Source: an uncultured Bacilli bacterium (GTDB lineage: Bacteria; Bacillota_I; Bacilli_A; RF39; UBA660). From it: a stretch of 10,979 nucleotides of DNA. The notes below the pieces were generated by a model that saw nothing but the letters and a program-made list of their open reading frames with translations, was not told where the DNA came from and searched no databases. Within the stretch, counting starts at the first letter, position 1. Every line of letters starts with the position of its first letter. This document shows, in pieces, positions 1-7,029 of the stretch. The position numbers and the translations under genes were made by a program. The stretch lies in contig CAJTYF010000046.1 in assembly GCA_910583945.1 (NCBI GenBank), positions 1 through 10,979 on the forward strand. The letters are read 5' to 3'.

Positions 1-1
1 T

Positions 2-109
2 AACAATATGAATGAAGTCGGTTATGAAAAAATGAAAGAAGCCTTAAAAAATTATATAGTTACTTTATCTAAAGAAGAAAATTTTGAAAAAATTACTTTA
101 GGTCGCTAA
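2..109 (+). CDS. C-terminal end of an unidentified gene (5' truncated by window)
   Basis: An open frame enters from the left edge and stops at TAA 107-109, giving the last 35 residues of a protein (ending ...FEKITLGR). The fragment is charged, looks helical, and has no recognisable motif, cysteine pair or membrane segment, so I cannot name a family. It is read as coding because it is open from the edge, has a codon composition like the neighbouring genes, and ends just before the promoter of the next gene. No terminator hairpin follows it, so read-through into the pyrophosphatase gene is possible. The true start lies outside the window. Confidence 0.55.
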   Translation, partial: NNMNEVGYEKMKEALKNYIVTLSKEENFEKITLGR

Positions 110-125
110 AAAAATGTGCTATACT
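97..125 (+). promoter_or_regulatory. Putative extended -10 promoter for the pyrophosphatase gene
   Basis: TATACT at 120-125 is preceded by TG at 117-118, giving the extended -10 form TGCTATACT. The hexamer 17 bases upstream (97-102, TTTAGG) is a poor -35, which extended -10 promoters tolerate. Transcription would begin near 132, about 24 bases before the start codon. It overlaps the 3' end of the preceding gene. Confidence 0.55.
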
Positions 126-155
126 AACTGAGGTAAAAAAAGGAAGTGTGTTTAT

Positions 156-1775
156 ATGGAAAAAACTTATATTTTTGGGCATCAAAAACCAGATACAGAT
201 AGCGTATGTGCAAGCATTACCTTATCTTATTTAAAAAATCAATTAGGCTTTAACACCGAACCTAAAGTATTAGGTCATATTAACAATGAATCAAAATTCA
301 TCTTAAACTATTTTAAAGTAAAAGAACCAGAATTTTTAAATGATGTTAAAGTCCAAATTAAAAACATGAAGTTTAGTAAAGAGGCCATTTTATCTTCTCA
401 CGCTTCTATACAAGATGCGTTTAATATAATGCATGAAAGCGAAGAAACAGGCCTTTGTATTGTTGATAATAATAATAAATTAGAAGGCTTATTTACCTTA
501 AAAGAATTGGCTAAACAATTAGTGGGTGGCAATAAAGACATCTTAAAAACCAATATTGAAAACATTGCCAAAGTTTTAAATGGTGATATATTTTTAAAAT
601 TTGATTCAGAAATAGAAGGAAAAATATTAGCGGCTTCATTTCAAAGTAAAACCATTGTAGATAAAGTAGAATTAGGCAGTGACACAGTTCTAATCGTTGG
701 AGATCGATACAAAGTATTAGAACACGCCATTATGAAAAAAGTAAAATTGATTATATTAACTGGGGATCACGATTTGCCAGTTCCTCTATTAAAAATGGCA
801 AAAGAGAATAAAATAAATATTATTTGTACAAGTTTAGATACTTATCATACATCAAATAAATTAATCTTATCAAATTACATTAGTAACGTCTTAACTGAAA
901 AAAATCCAACGACAATTGATATAAATGATTATAGAAATGAGTTCTTAGCTTTAAGTGAGTCACAAGGGTATACAAACTATCCTGTAGTCAATAAAGAAAA
1001 CCAATGTTTAGGATTACTAAAAACAAACGACGTTAACCAATTTCAAAAACTTCATGTCATATTAGTCGATCATAATGGTTTTAGTCAAAGTGTACTAGGA
1101 ATAGAAGAAGCAATTATCGATGAAATCATTGATCATCATAATTTATTAAATATAGGAACCCCTCAGCCCATTAACTTTAGAAGTATGCCTGTTGGAAGTA
1201 CTTGTACCATTATATATCAAATGTATAACGAAAATCATATAAAAATACCTAAAAATATGGCTGGCCTTATGCTTTCAGCTATTTTGTCTGATACCTTGCT
1301 TTTAAAATCCGTAACCACAACAGATATTGATCGACAAGTGGTAGAAAAATTAGCTAAAATAGCAGAAGTAGATGTAAAAACATATGGCCATGAAATGGTA
1401 AAAGCGGGATTCTCTATTAAAGGAAAAAAATGTGAAGAATTATTAGAAGAAGATATAAAAACATTCCGAGTAAACGAAAAATTTGTAGGAATAAGTCAAA
1501 TTTTTACGATGGATTACGACGATATTAAAGCTGATATGGATAACTTTATTAATAAAATTGACGAACTCGCTAGTAGTAAATTCGATATGGTTATCACTCT
1601 AATTACAGATATAGAAAGAAATGGATCATATGTCTTCTATGATCGTAAAAGCGAAAACCTTGTAAGAGCAATTTTAAATGATGAAACATTTAATCAAGGC
1701 GATTACATTCAAGATTTATTATCAAGAAAAAAACAATTAGTTCCAAATGTTATGGAAATTTTGAAAAATTTCTAA
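156..1775 (+). CDS. ppaC: Manganese-dependent inorganic pyrophosphatase, CBS/DRTGG-containing family II
   Basis: Hydrolyses pyrophosphate to two phosphates in the cytoplasm, pulling biosynthetic reactions forward. The 539 residues match the long, nucleotide-regulated class of family II PPases. The N-terminal DHH motif GHQKPDTDS gives metal ligands H9, D13 and D15. An inserted regulatory block follows: CBS repeat about 70-120, DRTGG domain about 150-240, second CBS repeat about 262-297. The DHH domain then resumes with VDHN (D305) and DHH (326-328), and the DHHA2 domain ends with SRKKQ (523-527), the substrate-binding motif of this family. Characterised family members are inhibited by AMP/ADP through the CBS domains and activated by diadenosine polyphosphates; I infer the same here. 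Start ATG 156 has AGGAAG at 141-146. No catalytic residue appears to be missing. The gene seems to be transcribed from its own extended -10 promoter. Confidence 0.93.
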   Translation: MEKTYIFGHQKPDTDSVCASITLSYLKNQLGFNTEPKVLGHINNESKFILNYFKVKEPEFLNDVKVQIKNMKFSKEAILSSHASIQDAFNIMHESEETGLCIVDNNNKLEGLFTLKELAKQLVGGNKDILKTNIENIAKVLNGDIFLKFDSEIEGKILAASFQSKTIVDKVELGSDTVLIVGDRYKVLEHAIMKKVKLIILTGDHDLPVPLLKMAKENKINIICTSLDTYHTSNKLILSNYISNVLTEKNPTTIDINDYRNEFLALSESQGYTNYPVVNKENQCLGLLKTNDVNQFQKLHVILVDHNGFSQSVLGIEEAIIDEIIDHHNLLNIGTPQPINFRSMPVGSTCTIIYQMYNENHIKIPKNMAGLMLSAILSDTLLLKSVTTTDIDRQVVEKLAKIAEVDVKTYGHEMVKAGFSIKGKKCEELLEEDIKTFRVNEKFVGISQIFTMDYDDIKADMDNFINKIDELASSKFDMVITLITDIERNGSYVFYDRKSENLVRAILNDETFNQGDYIQDLLSRKKQLVPNVMEILKNF

Positions 1776-1785
1776 ACTCTCTTTA

Positions 1786-1814
1786 TTGCAAATTAAAATT
1801 TCTTATGCTATGAT
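1786..1814 (+). promoter_or_regulatory. Putative promoter for the coiled-coil gene and probably murE operon
   Basis: TTGCAA (1786-1791) and TATGAT (1809-1814) are separated by 17 bases, with TG at 1806-1807 forming an extended -10 (TGCTATGAT). It lies between the pyrophosphatase stop and the ribosome binding site of the coiled-coil gene. The three genes downstream are closely spaced, so it may drive all of them through murE. Confidence 0.6.
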
Positions 1815-1840
1815 AATAATAGTTTAAGAATAGAAGGAAT

Positions 1841-1848
1841 AAAAGGAG
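1841..1848 (+). promoter_or_regulatory. Ribosome binding site that fixes the start of the coiled-coil gene
   Basis: AAAAGGAG lies 8 bases before ATG 1857. A GTG at 1848 is in the same frame but overlaps this Shine-Dalgarno sequence and so has none of its own, which makes ATG 1857 the better start. Confidence 0.75.
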
Positions 1849-1856
1849 TGCTAGTT

Positions 1857-3680
1857 ATGGAAAACGATATTACTAGGAATATAGATACTTTATTTGAAAT
1901 GACTGAATCTACTTTAAACGTAGATACCGCAAATGCAGAACTACAAGAAATAGATAGTCGTGTCATTTTTTTAAATACGGAATTAAATTTATTAAATGAA
2001 GAAGGAAAAAAAGAAAAATACTTTAAAGCTAGCGAAAAACAAGTGGATGAAAACATAAAAGTGAGCTTAGAAGCTAAAATCAAAAAGCAGGAGAAATCCA
2101 TCCAAGAATTACAAAAAGAAATTGATGCAGTAGTGGATGAAGAAATAATGCTTCATAATATATTAACAAAACTTCATAATAGCATAGCTTCTAGCAATGA
2201 ATATATAGAAATTTTAAATGATCGTTATTCCGCAATTAGTGATTCTGAAAATGAAGCTTATTATCAAAATTTACTTCAAGATGAAAATCAAAAATTAGAA
2301 GATTTAATTGCTTCTTTGCATTTAAAAGAAGAGGAACATAATAATATTCTGAAAAAACTAAATACATTAAACAATGATATGGAAGAAATGCAGGAAAAAT
2401 TAGAAAATGAAAAATCAAGACTTGCTGAAACAAAAGCTAATTTATTAAATCCATCATCCTATATCAATGAAGAAATGAAAAAAATTGATGAGGACCGAAA
2501 AAAGGAAATTGTCAAAGAATTAGATAATTTAGAAAAAAGAAGAAAAGAAATAATAAATGATCCAGCAATGATAGCGAGCGAAGCTAAAAAATTAATCATA
2601 GAAGATAATAGAGAACAAGCGTTATTAAAAATTAAAGAGTTGGTTTCAATTGCTAAATCAAAACCTTTTATGGATATTCCAAATGGAGCAGAATTGGCGG
2701 CTTTATTAAAAGATGAAGAAGAAAGTGCAATTTTAGCTAGAGATGAATTTGCTGGCTTCATTGATACTAAAAATTATATGGATCAAGATAACAAAGTGAT
2801 CGAAGCAAGAATAAATTATCTAGATTTAGAAATTAAAGGATTAGAAGAAAAAATTCGCATAGCTAAAGACGAAATTAAAAAAATAGATACCGTTGAAATT
2901 CAACAATTAAATGAACACTTAAAAGATACTTTAGAAGTACAAACAGAATTAGAAAATGATTTGAAAAATTATCAAATCATTATGGAAAGCGAGCAAGAAG
3001 ACAAAACACCAAAAAGAAGAGCCATTTTAGCTGCTGCTTTCAATACAAAACAAAATGAGTTAGCAAATGTTTTAAATCTTGTTAATCATTATAAATACGA
3101 TCAAAAGATTTTAATAGGCAAAGCCTATAAATTAGAAGCCATTGATATAAAGAAATACGAAGAAGAAATTTTTGCTCATCAAGAAGAAATTTTAGAAATG
3201 ACGGCTTTATTAAAAAATACAAATAAAGTTAAAGACGTTTTGGCTATTGAAAACGATAAAAAGAAATTAAAAGAATTAGATGACGCTGTAAAAGATATTA
3301 AACATCGTGCCAAATACAGTAAAACACCAAGTGAAATTTATGATGAAATTGAAATTTATTTAGGAAGTATGGGTATTGATTTATCATTTGGTAGTGAAGA
3401 AGATGAATTAAATAAAAGAGATGTTTTAACCGATGATTTAAAAAAAGAGGGTCAAACCTATAATGAACCTGAATTAGGAGCATTTGTAGTAGATGACTCC
3501 AGTGAATTGGATATTGCTTCTTTTTCATTCGAAGAAGCCAATGTAGAAATTGATGAAATGATTTCAGAGCTGCCTTCTGAAGAAAAAACAAGTGAGAGAT
3601 TACAGGTGATCAACATAGAAAATATGGATGGAAAAGTTGACGATTCTTTTGTAATTGGGTCATACAATGAGGTGTTATAA
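1857..3680 (+). CDS. Large soluble coiled-coil protein of unknown function
   Basis: A 607-residue protein that I cannot assign to a named family. It is extremely rich in Glu, Lys, Leu and Ile with long heptad-like stretches: coiled coil about 30-190, a more compact helical block about 200-310 (containing INDPAMIASEAKKL and KPFMDIPNGAEL), a second coiled coil about 315-375, a basic helical block from about 384 (PKRRAILAAAF), and a Ser/Glu/Asp-rich acidic tail after about 495. There is no signal peptide or membrane segment. I see no Walker A motif, so it is not an SMC-type ATPase despite the resemblance in composition. Its stop overlaps the next start (TAATG), so it is translationally coupled to the 72-residue protein, and murE follows. 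A role as a cytoplasmic scaffold in division or wall synthesis is only a guess from that context. Start ATG 1857 was chosen on the AAAAGGAG site. Confidence 0.85.
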   Translation: MENDITRNIDTLFEMTESTLNVDTANAELQEIDSRVIFLNTELNLLNEEGKKEKYFKASEKQVDENIKVSLEAKIKKQEKSIQELQKEIDAVVDEEIMLHNILTKLHNSIASSNEYIEILNDRYSAISDSENEAYYQNLLQDENQKLEDLIASLHLKEEEHNNILKKLNTLNNDMEEMQEKLENEKSRLAETKANLLNPSSYINEEMKKIDEDRKKEIVKELDNLEKRRKEIINDPAMIASEAKKLIIEDNREQALLKIKELVSIAKSKPFMDIPNGAELAALLKDEEESAILARDEFAGFIDTKNYMDQDNKVIEARINYLDLEIKGLEEKIRIAKDEIKKIDTVEIQQLNEHLKDTLEVQTELENDLKNYQIIMESEQEDKTPKRRAILAAAFNTKQNELANVLNLVNHYKYDQKILIGKAYKLEAIDIKKYEEEIFAHQEEILEMTALLKNTNKVKDVLAIENDKKKLKELDDAVKDIKHRAKYSKTPSEIYDEIEIYLGSMGIDLSFGSEEDELNKRDVLTDDLKKEGQTYNEPELGAFVVDDSSELDIASFSFEEANVEIDEMISELPSEEKTSERLQVINIENMDGKVDDSFVIGSYNEVL

Positions 3681-3898
3681 TGGGGTTAGAAATCAATACA
3701 ATTATTACATTAGAAAATAATGAAAAATACCAAATCATAAATGAAAATTTATATAATGGTAAAAAGTACTTTTTAGCAAATAAAATGGATACTCAAATAG
3801 AAACAATTTTTGAAGAGGAGCTAGAAGGTTTAGATATTTATGTAAGAGAAGTTCTTGACAAAGGAATGTATGATTCAATAATTAAATTATTAAAATAA
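3680..3898 (+). CDS. Small 72-residue protein, weakly DUF1292-like
   Basis: The ATG shares its A with the TAA stop of the coiled-coil gene, and GAGGTG (about 3669-3674) supplies the ribosome binding site inside that gene, so the two are coupled. The N-terminal half alternates in a beta-strand pattern (NTIITLENNEKYQII... GKKYFLANK), followed by acidic residues and a C-terminal helix. This resembles the short DUF1292 proteins of Bacillota, in which an acidic, strand-rich segment is read as a small beta domain, but the match is by eye and weak. No membrane segment, cysteine or catalytic motif is visible. It sits between a coiled-coil protein and murE and may act with its partner; no function can be given. 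Confidence 0.8.
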   Translation: MGLEINTIITLENNEKYQIINENLYNGKKYFLANKMDTQIETIFEEELEGLDIYVREVLDKGMYDSIIKLLK

Positions 3899-3936
3899 AG
3901 CATTTTACATAAATTATTTTTAGGGAGGGTTTTAAA

Positions 3937-5307
3937 ATGAAATACGAAACAAATTCAAAAAAAATACATGAAGGACAAATTTTTGTGGCAATCTCAGGTA
4001 ATACTGTAGATGGCCATAATTACATTATGGAAGCCATTAAAAATGGAGCAAAAGAAATTATTGCTGAAAAAGAAGTAGAAGCTTCTGTTCCTGTAAAAAT
4101 AGTTCCAGACACAGAAGAGTATTTAAAAGAAAGGTTAATAGAAGAATACAGTGAAAATTTGAAAGATTTAAAACTAATTGGAGTAACGGGAACAAATGGA
4201 AAAACAACGACGTGTTATTTAGTCTTTCAAATGTTAAATAAATTAGGTTTAAAAACAGCCTACATAGGAACAATTGGATATGGGGTAAATGAAACTTTGA
4301 CCGAATTATCAAATACGACGCCAGACATTTTAACGCTCTATAATCTTTTATTCGATGCGAAAGAAAAAGGTTGTCAAGCAGTAGTGATGGAAGTGAGCTC
4401 ACATGCCTTATCATTTAATCGCATCGCAGGCTTAGAATTTGAAATAGGTGCTTTTACAAACTTAACAGAGGATCATTTAGATTTTTATAAAAACATGACT
4501 AATTATTTAAACGCCAAATTAGAATTTTTGGATTACATAAAACCAAATGGAAAATTTGTTGTCAATAGCGATGATGAATACGCCCACTTTTTTATCGAAA
4601 AAGGAAAGGAAAAAATCATAACCTTAGGAACAAAGGGTCAGAGTGATAATAGGATTTCAGCCATAGAAATGCATCCTAATTATACAGACTTTAAACTAAA
4701 TGATGAAGAAATGACGATTAATTTAATCAGTCGCTTTAACGTTTACAATTATGTCATGGCTTTCACTATTGTTAAGAACTTAGGATTTAAAGAAAATGAC
4801 ATCATTTGTTTGTCTAAAGAAATTCATCCTCCCAAGGGAAGATGTGAAACCTACAAAGTAAAAAATGGTTTTGCTGTAGTGGATTATGCCCACACCCCTG
4901 ATGCTGTGGATAAGGTAATAAGTGCTTATAGAAGTCTAGCAACTTCTAAAATAATTACCATTGTAGGGTGTGGTGGAGACAGAGATCCATTAAAAAGACC
5001 AATAATGGGTCATATTGCTTCTGAAAAAAGTGATTATGTTATATTTTCAAACGATAATCCTCGAACCGAAGAGCCTGAAAAAATAATGGAAGATATTTTA
5101 AAAGGTGTAGAAAAAAACAATTATGAAGTGGTCTTAGATAGGCATGAAGCAATAAAAAAAGCTTTAGATAAAATAGAAGAAAATGATATTGTATTAATTT
5201 TAGGAAAAGGTCACGAAGATTATCAAATTCTGGGACGTGAAAAAATCCACTTTGATGACAGTGAAAAAATACAGAACTATTGTGAAGAATTAAAAAAAAC
5301 GTTTTAA
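3937..5307 (+). CDS. murE: UDP-MurNAc-tripeptide synthetase, meso-diaminopimelate type
   Basis: Adds the third amino acid to UDP-MurNAc-L-Ala-D-Glu in cytoplasmic peptidoglycan precursor synthesis, using ATP. Mur ligase domains are in order: a short N-terminal substrate domain (FVAISGNTVDGHNYI), the central ATPase with P-loop GTNGKTT (85-91, Lys89), the EVSSHAL segment, the likely carbamylated lysine K194 (YLNAKLEF), HPPKGR, DYAHTPDA, then DNPR (373-376) and GKGHEDYQ in the C-terminal domain. In characterised MurE enzymes DNPR marks meso-DAP selection, whereas lysine-adding enzymes carry a different residue, so meso-DAP is the likely substrate. At 456 residues it is shorter than usual; about 20-25 N-terminal residues before the DSRK-like position (here TNSKK) are absent. 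An in-frame TAA at 3910-3912 excludes a longer start. The start is supported by AGGGAGGG at 3922-3929. It is 38 bases after the 72-residue gene and is probably in the same operon. Confidence 0.95.
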   Translation: MKYETNSKKIHEGQIFVAISGNTVDGHNYIMEAIKNGAKEIIAEKEVEASVPVKIVPDTEEYLKERLIEEYSENLKDLKLIGVTGTNGKTTTCYLVFQMLNKLGLKTAYIGTIGYGVNETLTELSNTTPDILTLYNLLFDAKEKGCQAVVMEVSSHALSFNRIAGLEFEIGAFTNLTEDHLDFYKNMTNYLNAKLEFLDYIKPNGKFVVNSDDEYAHFFIEKGKEKIITLGTKGQSDNRISAIEMHPNYTDFKLNDEEMTINLISRFNVYNYVMAFTIVKNLGFKENDIICLSKEIHPPKGRCETYKVKNGFAVVDYAHTPDAVDKVISAYRSLATSKIITIVGCGGDRDPLKRPIMGHIASEKSDYVIFSNDNPRTEEPEKIMEDILKGVEKNNYEVVLDRHEAIKKALDKIEENDIVLILGKGHEDYQILGREKIHFDDSEKIQNYCEELKKTF

Positions 5308-5325
5308 ATTAACGTTTTTTATTTT
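5294..5325 (+). terminator. Rho-independent terminator after murE
   Basis: A perfect 10-bp stem (5294-5303 with 5311-5320, AAAAAACGTT/AACGTTTTTT) encloses a 7-base loop and runs into a T-rich tail to 5325. The left arm lies inside the last murE codons and the TAA stop sits in the loop. Confidence 0.75.
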
Positions 5326-5348
5326 GTTAATATCACTTAAAAAATTGC

Positions 5349-5378
5349 TTAAAAAAACGATTCATGTTATAGTATAAT
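5349..5378 (+). promoter_or_regulatory. Putative promoter for the Yip1-like membrane protein
   Basis: A perfect TATAAT (5373-5378) has TTAAAA (5349-5354, 4 of 6 to consensus) 18 bases upstream. It follows the murE terminator, so the next gene starts a new transcription unit. An AT palindrome begins at the end of the -10 and would cover the start of transcription. Confidence 0.6.
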
Positions 5379-5401
5379 TAATTAAAATTATTTTAATTAA
5401 T
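5377..5401 (+). repeat. 25-bp AT-only palindrome at the predicted transcription start
   Basis: Two perfect 12-base arms (ATTAATTAAAAT and its complement) flank a central T. It starts in the last bases of the TATAAT and ends about 20 bases before ATG 5421. It could be an operator or an mRNA leader hairpin. Because it has only A and T, a chance origin in this composition is possible. Confidence 0.5.
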
Positions 5402-5420
5402 AGAGAGTGAGAAGAAGTTT

Positions 5421-6083
5421 ATGAAAAAGGACCAAAAGAAATCTGAAGGAGAATTTAATTTTTTAGAATACCTTTCAATGACCATTTTAAAACCACTGGA
5501 AAATTTTAAAAAAGAAGAAAAAAACTTAAGGGATCAAAAAAATACACTTATTCTTGGGTTAATAGTTGTAGCAATATTAACAGTATTAAAGTTAATCAGT
5601 ACAATCCTAAACACCATTCGAGTAACATCACTTTTTGGAGGAACAAAATGGGTATTTGAAAACATTAAAAATATTAATTTTATCAAAACCATTGGTGGAA
5701 GTTTCATTACCTATGCCATAATCATTGTTGCTATGGCTGGGATATATTACTTAGCGAGTTTAGTAATAAAAAAAGAAACCAATTTCTTTAAATTAATCGG
5801 AGCATCCATTACCGCTTTTATACCAGTTGCGATTTCTAGTACAATATTATCAACCGTGTTAAGTATTATAAGCATTAATTTAGGTGTAGCTATGGTTATC
5901 ATTGGGTTTATTTATTCATTATTAATCTTATTAGAACTCATTAACGATTCAATCCCAATTGAAAATCAAAATACAAAAATCTATTTTCATTTAACATGTT
6001 TATCGATTTTATTCTTAATTGGAGCTTTTGTAGGTTATAAAATAATAGTAGGATCTGTGACAAGTGGAATAGGGTCTTTATAA
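5421..6083 (+). CDS. Yip1-like polytopic membrane protein
   Basis: A 220-residue integral membrane protein with a charged cytoplasmic-looking N terminus of about 40 residues (many Lys/Glu) and five hydrophobic segments at about 42-64, 92-115, 124-146, 150-173 and 188-210. The arrangement and the FLEYLSMTILKPLENFK lead-in resemble the Yip1/DUF1282-type proteins common in Bacillota, in which a short soluble lead precedes a five-helix bundle. No zinc ribbon is fused here, unlike many relatives, and no catalytic motif is visible. Start ATG 5421 is preceded by GAGAGTGAGAAG (5404-5415). It is monocistronic by position: promoter at 5349-5378 and hairpin at 6103-6140. Function is unknown; family assignment is by eye. 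Confidence 0.8.
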   Translation: MKKDQKKSEGEFNFLEYLSMTILKPLENFKKEEKNLRDQKNTLILGLIVVAILTVLKLISTILNTIRVTSLFGGTKWVFENIKNINFIKTIGGSFITYAIIIVAMAGIYYLASLVIKKETNFFKLIGASITAFIPVAISSTILSTVLSIISINLGVAMVIIGFIYSLLILLELINDSIPIENQNTKIYFHLTCLSILFLIGAFVGYKIIVGSVTSGIGSL

Positions 6084-6102
6084 CGAAACATAAAAGAGAA
6101 GT

Positions 6103-6140
6103 AAGATTCGTAAAATGTAAATAGAACGAGTCTTTTTTTT
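6103..6140 (+). terminator. Probable terminator after the Yip1-like gene
   Basis: Arms 6103-6111 (AAGATTCGT) and 6126-6134 (ACGAGTCTT) pair over 9 bases with one G-U, around a 14-base loop, and run into T8 (6133-6140). The loop is long, which lowers confidence. Confidence 0.6.
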
Positions 6141-6147
6141 ATTTAAG

Positions 6148-6176
6148 TAGAAAATCATCTGAAATTTTGCTATAAT
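6148..6176 (+). promoter_or_regulatory. Putative extended -10 promoter for cdaA-cdaR
   Basis: TATAAT at 6171-6176 is preceded by TG at 6168-6169 (TGCTATAAT, extended -10). TAGAAA at 6148-6153 is a 4-of-6 -35 with a 17-base spacer. Transcription would start near 6183, close to the ribosome binding site AAAGGAGTG (6188-6196). Confidence 0.65.
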
Positions 6177-6204
6177 TTGAATAGCATAAAAGGAGTGTTG
6201 AAAA

Positions 6205-7029
6205 ATGTCTTTACAAGCCATGTGGTCTTTAGCAACTAAAATATTAGATATTTGTATCGTTTGGTTACTTTTTTATTACATTCTTAAAAATATCCGTAAC
6301 AATGTAAAAATGATCTTAATCGTTAAAGGCGTCATTTTAGTATTATGTATTGAAATAATAAGTAAAATCTTTAATTTATATACCGTTGGAATCATTTTAG
6401 AGTACATATTAGAATGGGGACCATTAGCCATAATTATCATTTTTCAACCTGAAATTCGTAGTGTTTTAGAAAGTATTGGGCGTACGCAATTATTAGGGCG
6501 ACATAAAACCTTAACCGTTGATGAAAGAGAAAAAATGGTTTGTGAAATCATGGAAGCTGTTGAATACTTAAAGAAAAATCGTATTGGAGCTTTAATGGTC
6601 ATTGAACGTGACATTTCTTTACAAGAATACATTGAACCCGCAACAAAAATTTATGCGGACGTTTCCAATGAACTATTGTGTAATTTATTTTTTCCGAACT
6701 CACCCTTACACGATGGAGGAATCATCATTCAAGGAAACCGAATTACCTGTGCAGGAAGCGTTTTCAAAACCAGTATGGATCCAAACATTAATAAAAAACT
6801 AGGAACAAGGCATAGAGCCGCTTTAGGAATCGCTGAAGAAAGTGATGCTCTAGCGTTAGTTATATCAGAAGAAACAGGAAGAATCAGTATTGCATGTGAT
6901 GGCGACTTAAACTATAATTTATCATTAGATGAATTTCGTCTAAGACTCATAGAAGAATTAAAACCAAAAACAGAAGTCTTCTATGAAGCCGATCTAGATG
7001 AAGAAGAAGGAGATGAAGGGGATGACTAA
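6205..7029 (+). CDS. cdaA: Diadenylate cyclase CdaA (c-di-AMP synthase), membrane-bound
   Basis: Condenses two ATP into cyclic di-AMP, the essential second messenger for potassium, osmolyte and wall homeostasis in most Bacillota. The 274 residues follow the CdaA plan: three N-terminal membrane helices (about 8-28, 36-55, 60-80), then FQPEIR (80-85), and a cytoplasmic DAC domain. Catalytic motifs are PLHDGG (D170-G171-G172) and LGTRHRAALG (R202-H203-R204), followed by ISEETG. Most CdaA proteins have DGA rather than DGG at the first motif; glycine is a conservative change and activity is still expected. The C terminus is very acidic (EADLDEEEGDEGDD), and the same GA-rich DNA encodes the ribosome binding site of the next gene. 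ATG 6205 has AAAGGAGTG 8 bases upstream. cdaR overlaps by 8 bases, consistent with CdaR being the usual membrane partner that modulates CdaA. Confidence 0.95.
   Translation: MSLQAMWSLATKILDICIVWLLFYYILKNIRNNVKMILIVKGVILVLCIEIISKIFNLYTVGIILEYILEWGPLAIIIIFQPEIRSVLESIGRTQLLGRHKTLTVDEREKMVCEIMEAVEYLKKNRIGALMVIERDISLQEYIEPATKIYADVSNELLCNLFFPNSPLHDGGIIIQGNRITCAGSVFKTSMDPNINKKLGTRHRAALGIAEESDALALVISEETGRISIACDGDLNYNLSLDEFRLRLIEELKPKTEVFYEADLDEEEGDEGDD
7007..7012 (+). promoter_or_regulatory. Ribosome binding site inside cdaA that sets the cdaR start
   Basis: AAGGAG lies 9 bases before ATG 7022. In-frame ATGs at 6998 and 7013 have worse spacing or none, so 7022 is preferred; this gives an 8-base overlap with cdaA. 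Confidence 0.65.

Noticed and set aside
1848..1856. GTG 1848 as the start of the coiled-coil gene
   Set aside because: It overlaps the AAAAGGAG ribosome binding site that correctly spaces ATG 1857; the longer start would have no ribosome binding site.
1857..3680. SMC/Rad50-type chromosome ATPase
   Set aside because: No Walker A, Walker B or ABC signature motif is visible at either end; the resemblance is only coiled-coil composition.
4058..4414. 118-residue minus-strand open frame
   Set aside because: It lies inside murE, has a composition typical of an antisense shadow (Leu, Phe, His rich), and no ribosome binding site or promoter was seen. Other internal minus-strand frames (for example 1808-2101, 2459-2761, 3298-3591) were rejected for the same reason.
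6602..6802. 66-residue plus-strand open frame within cdaA
   Set aside because: It is out of frame inside the conserved catalytic domain of cdaA and has no protein-like features of its own.
6998..7021. ATG 6998 or 7013 as the cdaR start
   Set aside because: AAGGAG (7007-7012) is 9 bases before ATG 7022 and lies downstream of ATG 6998; ATG 7013 immediately follows it with no spacing.
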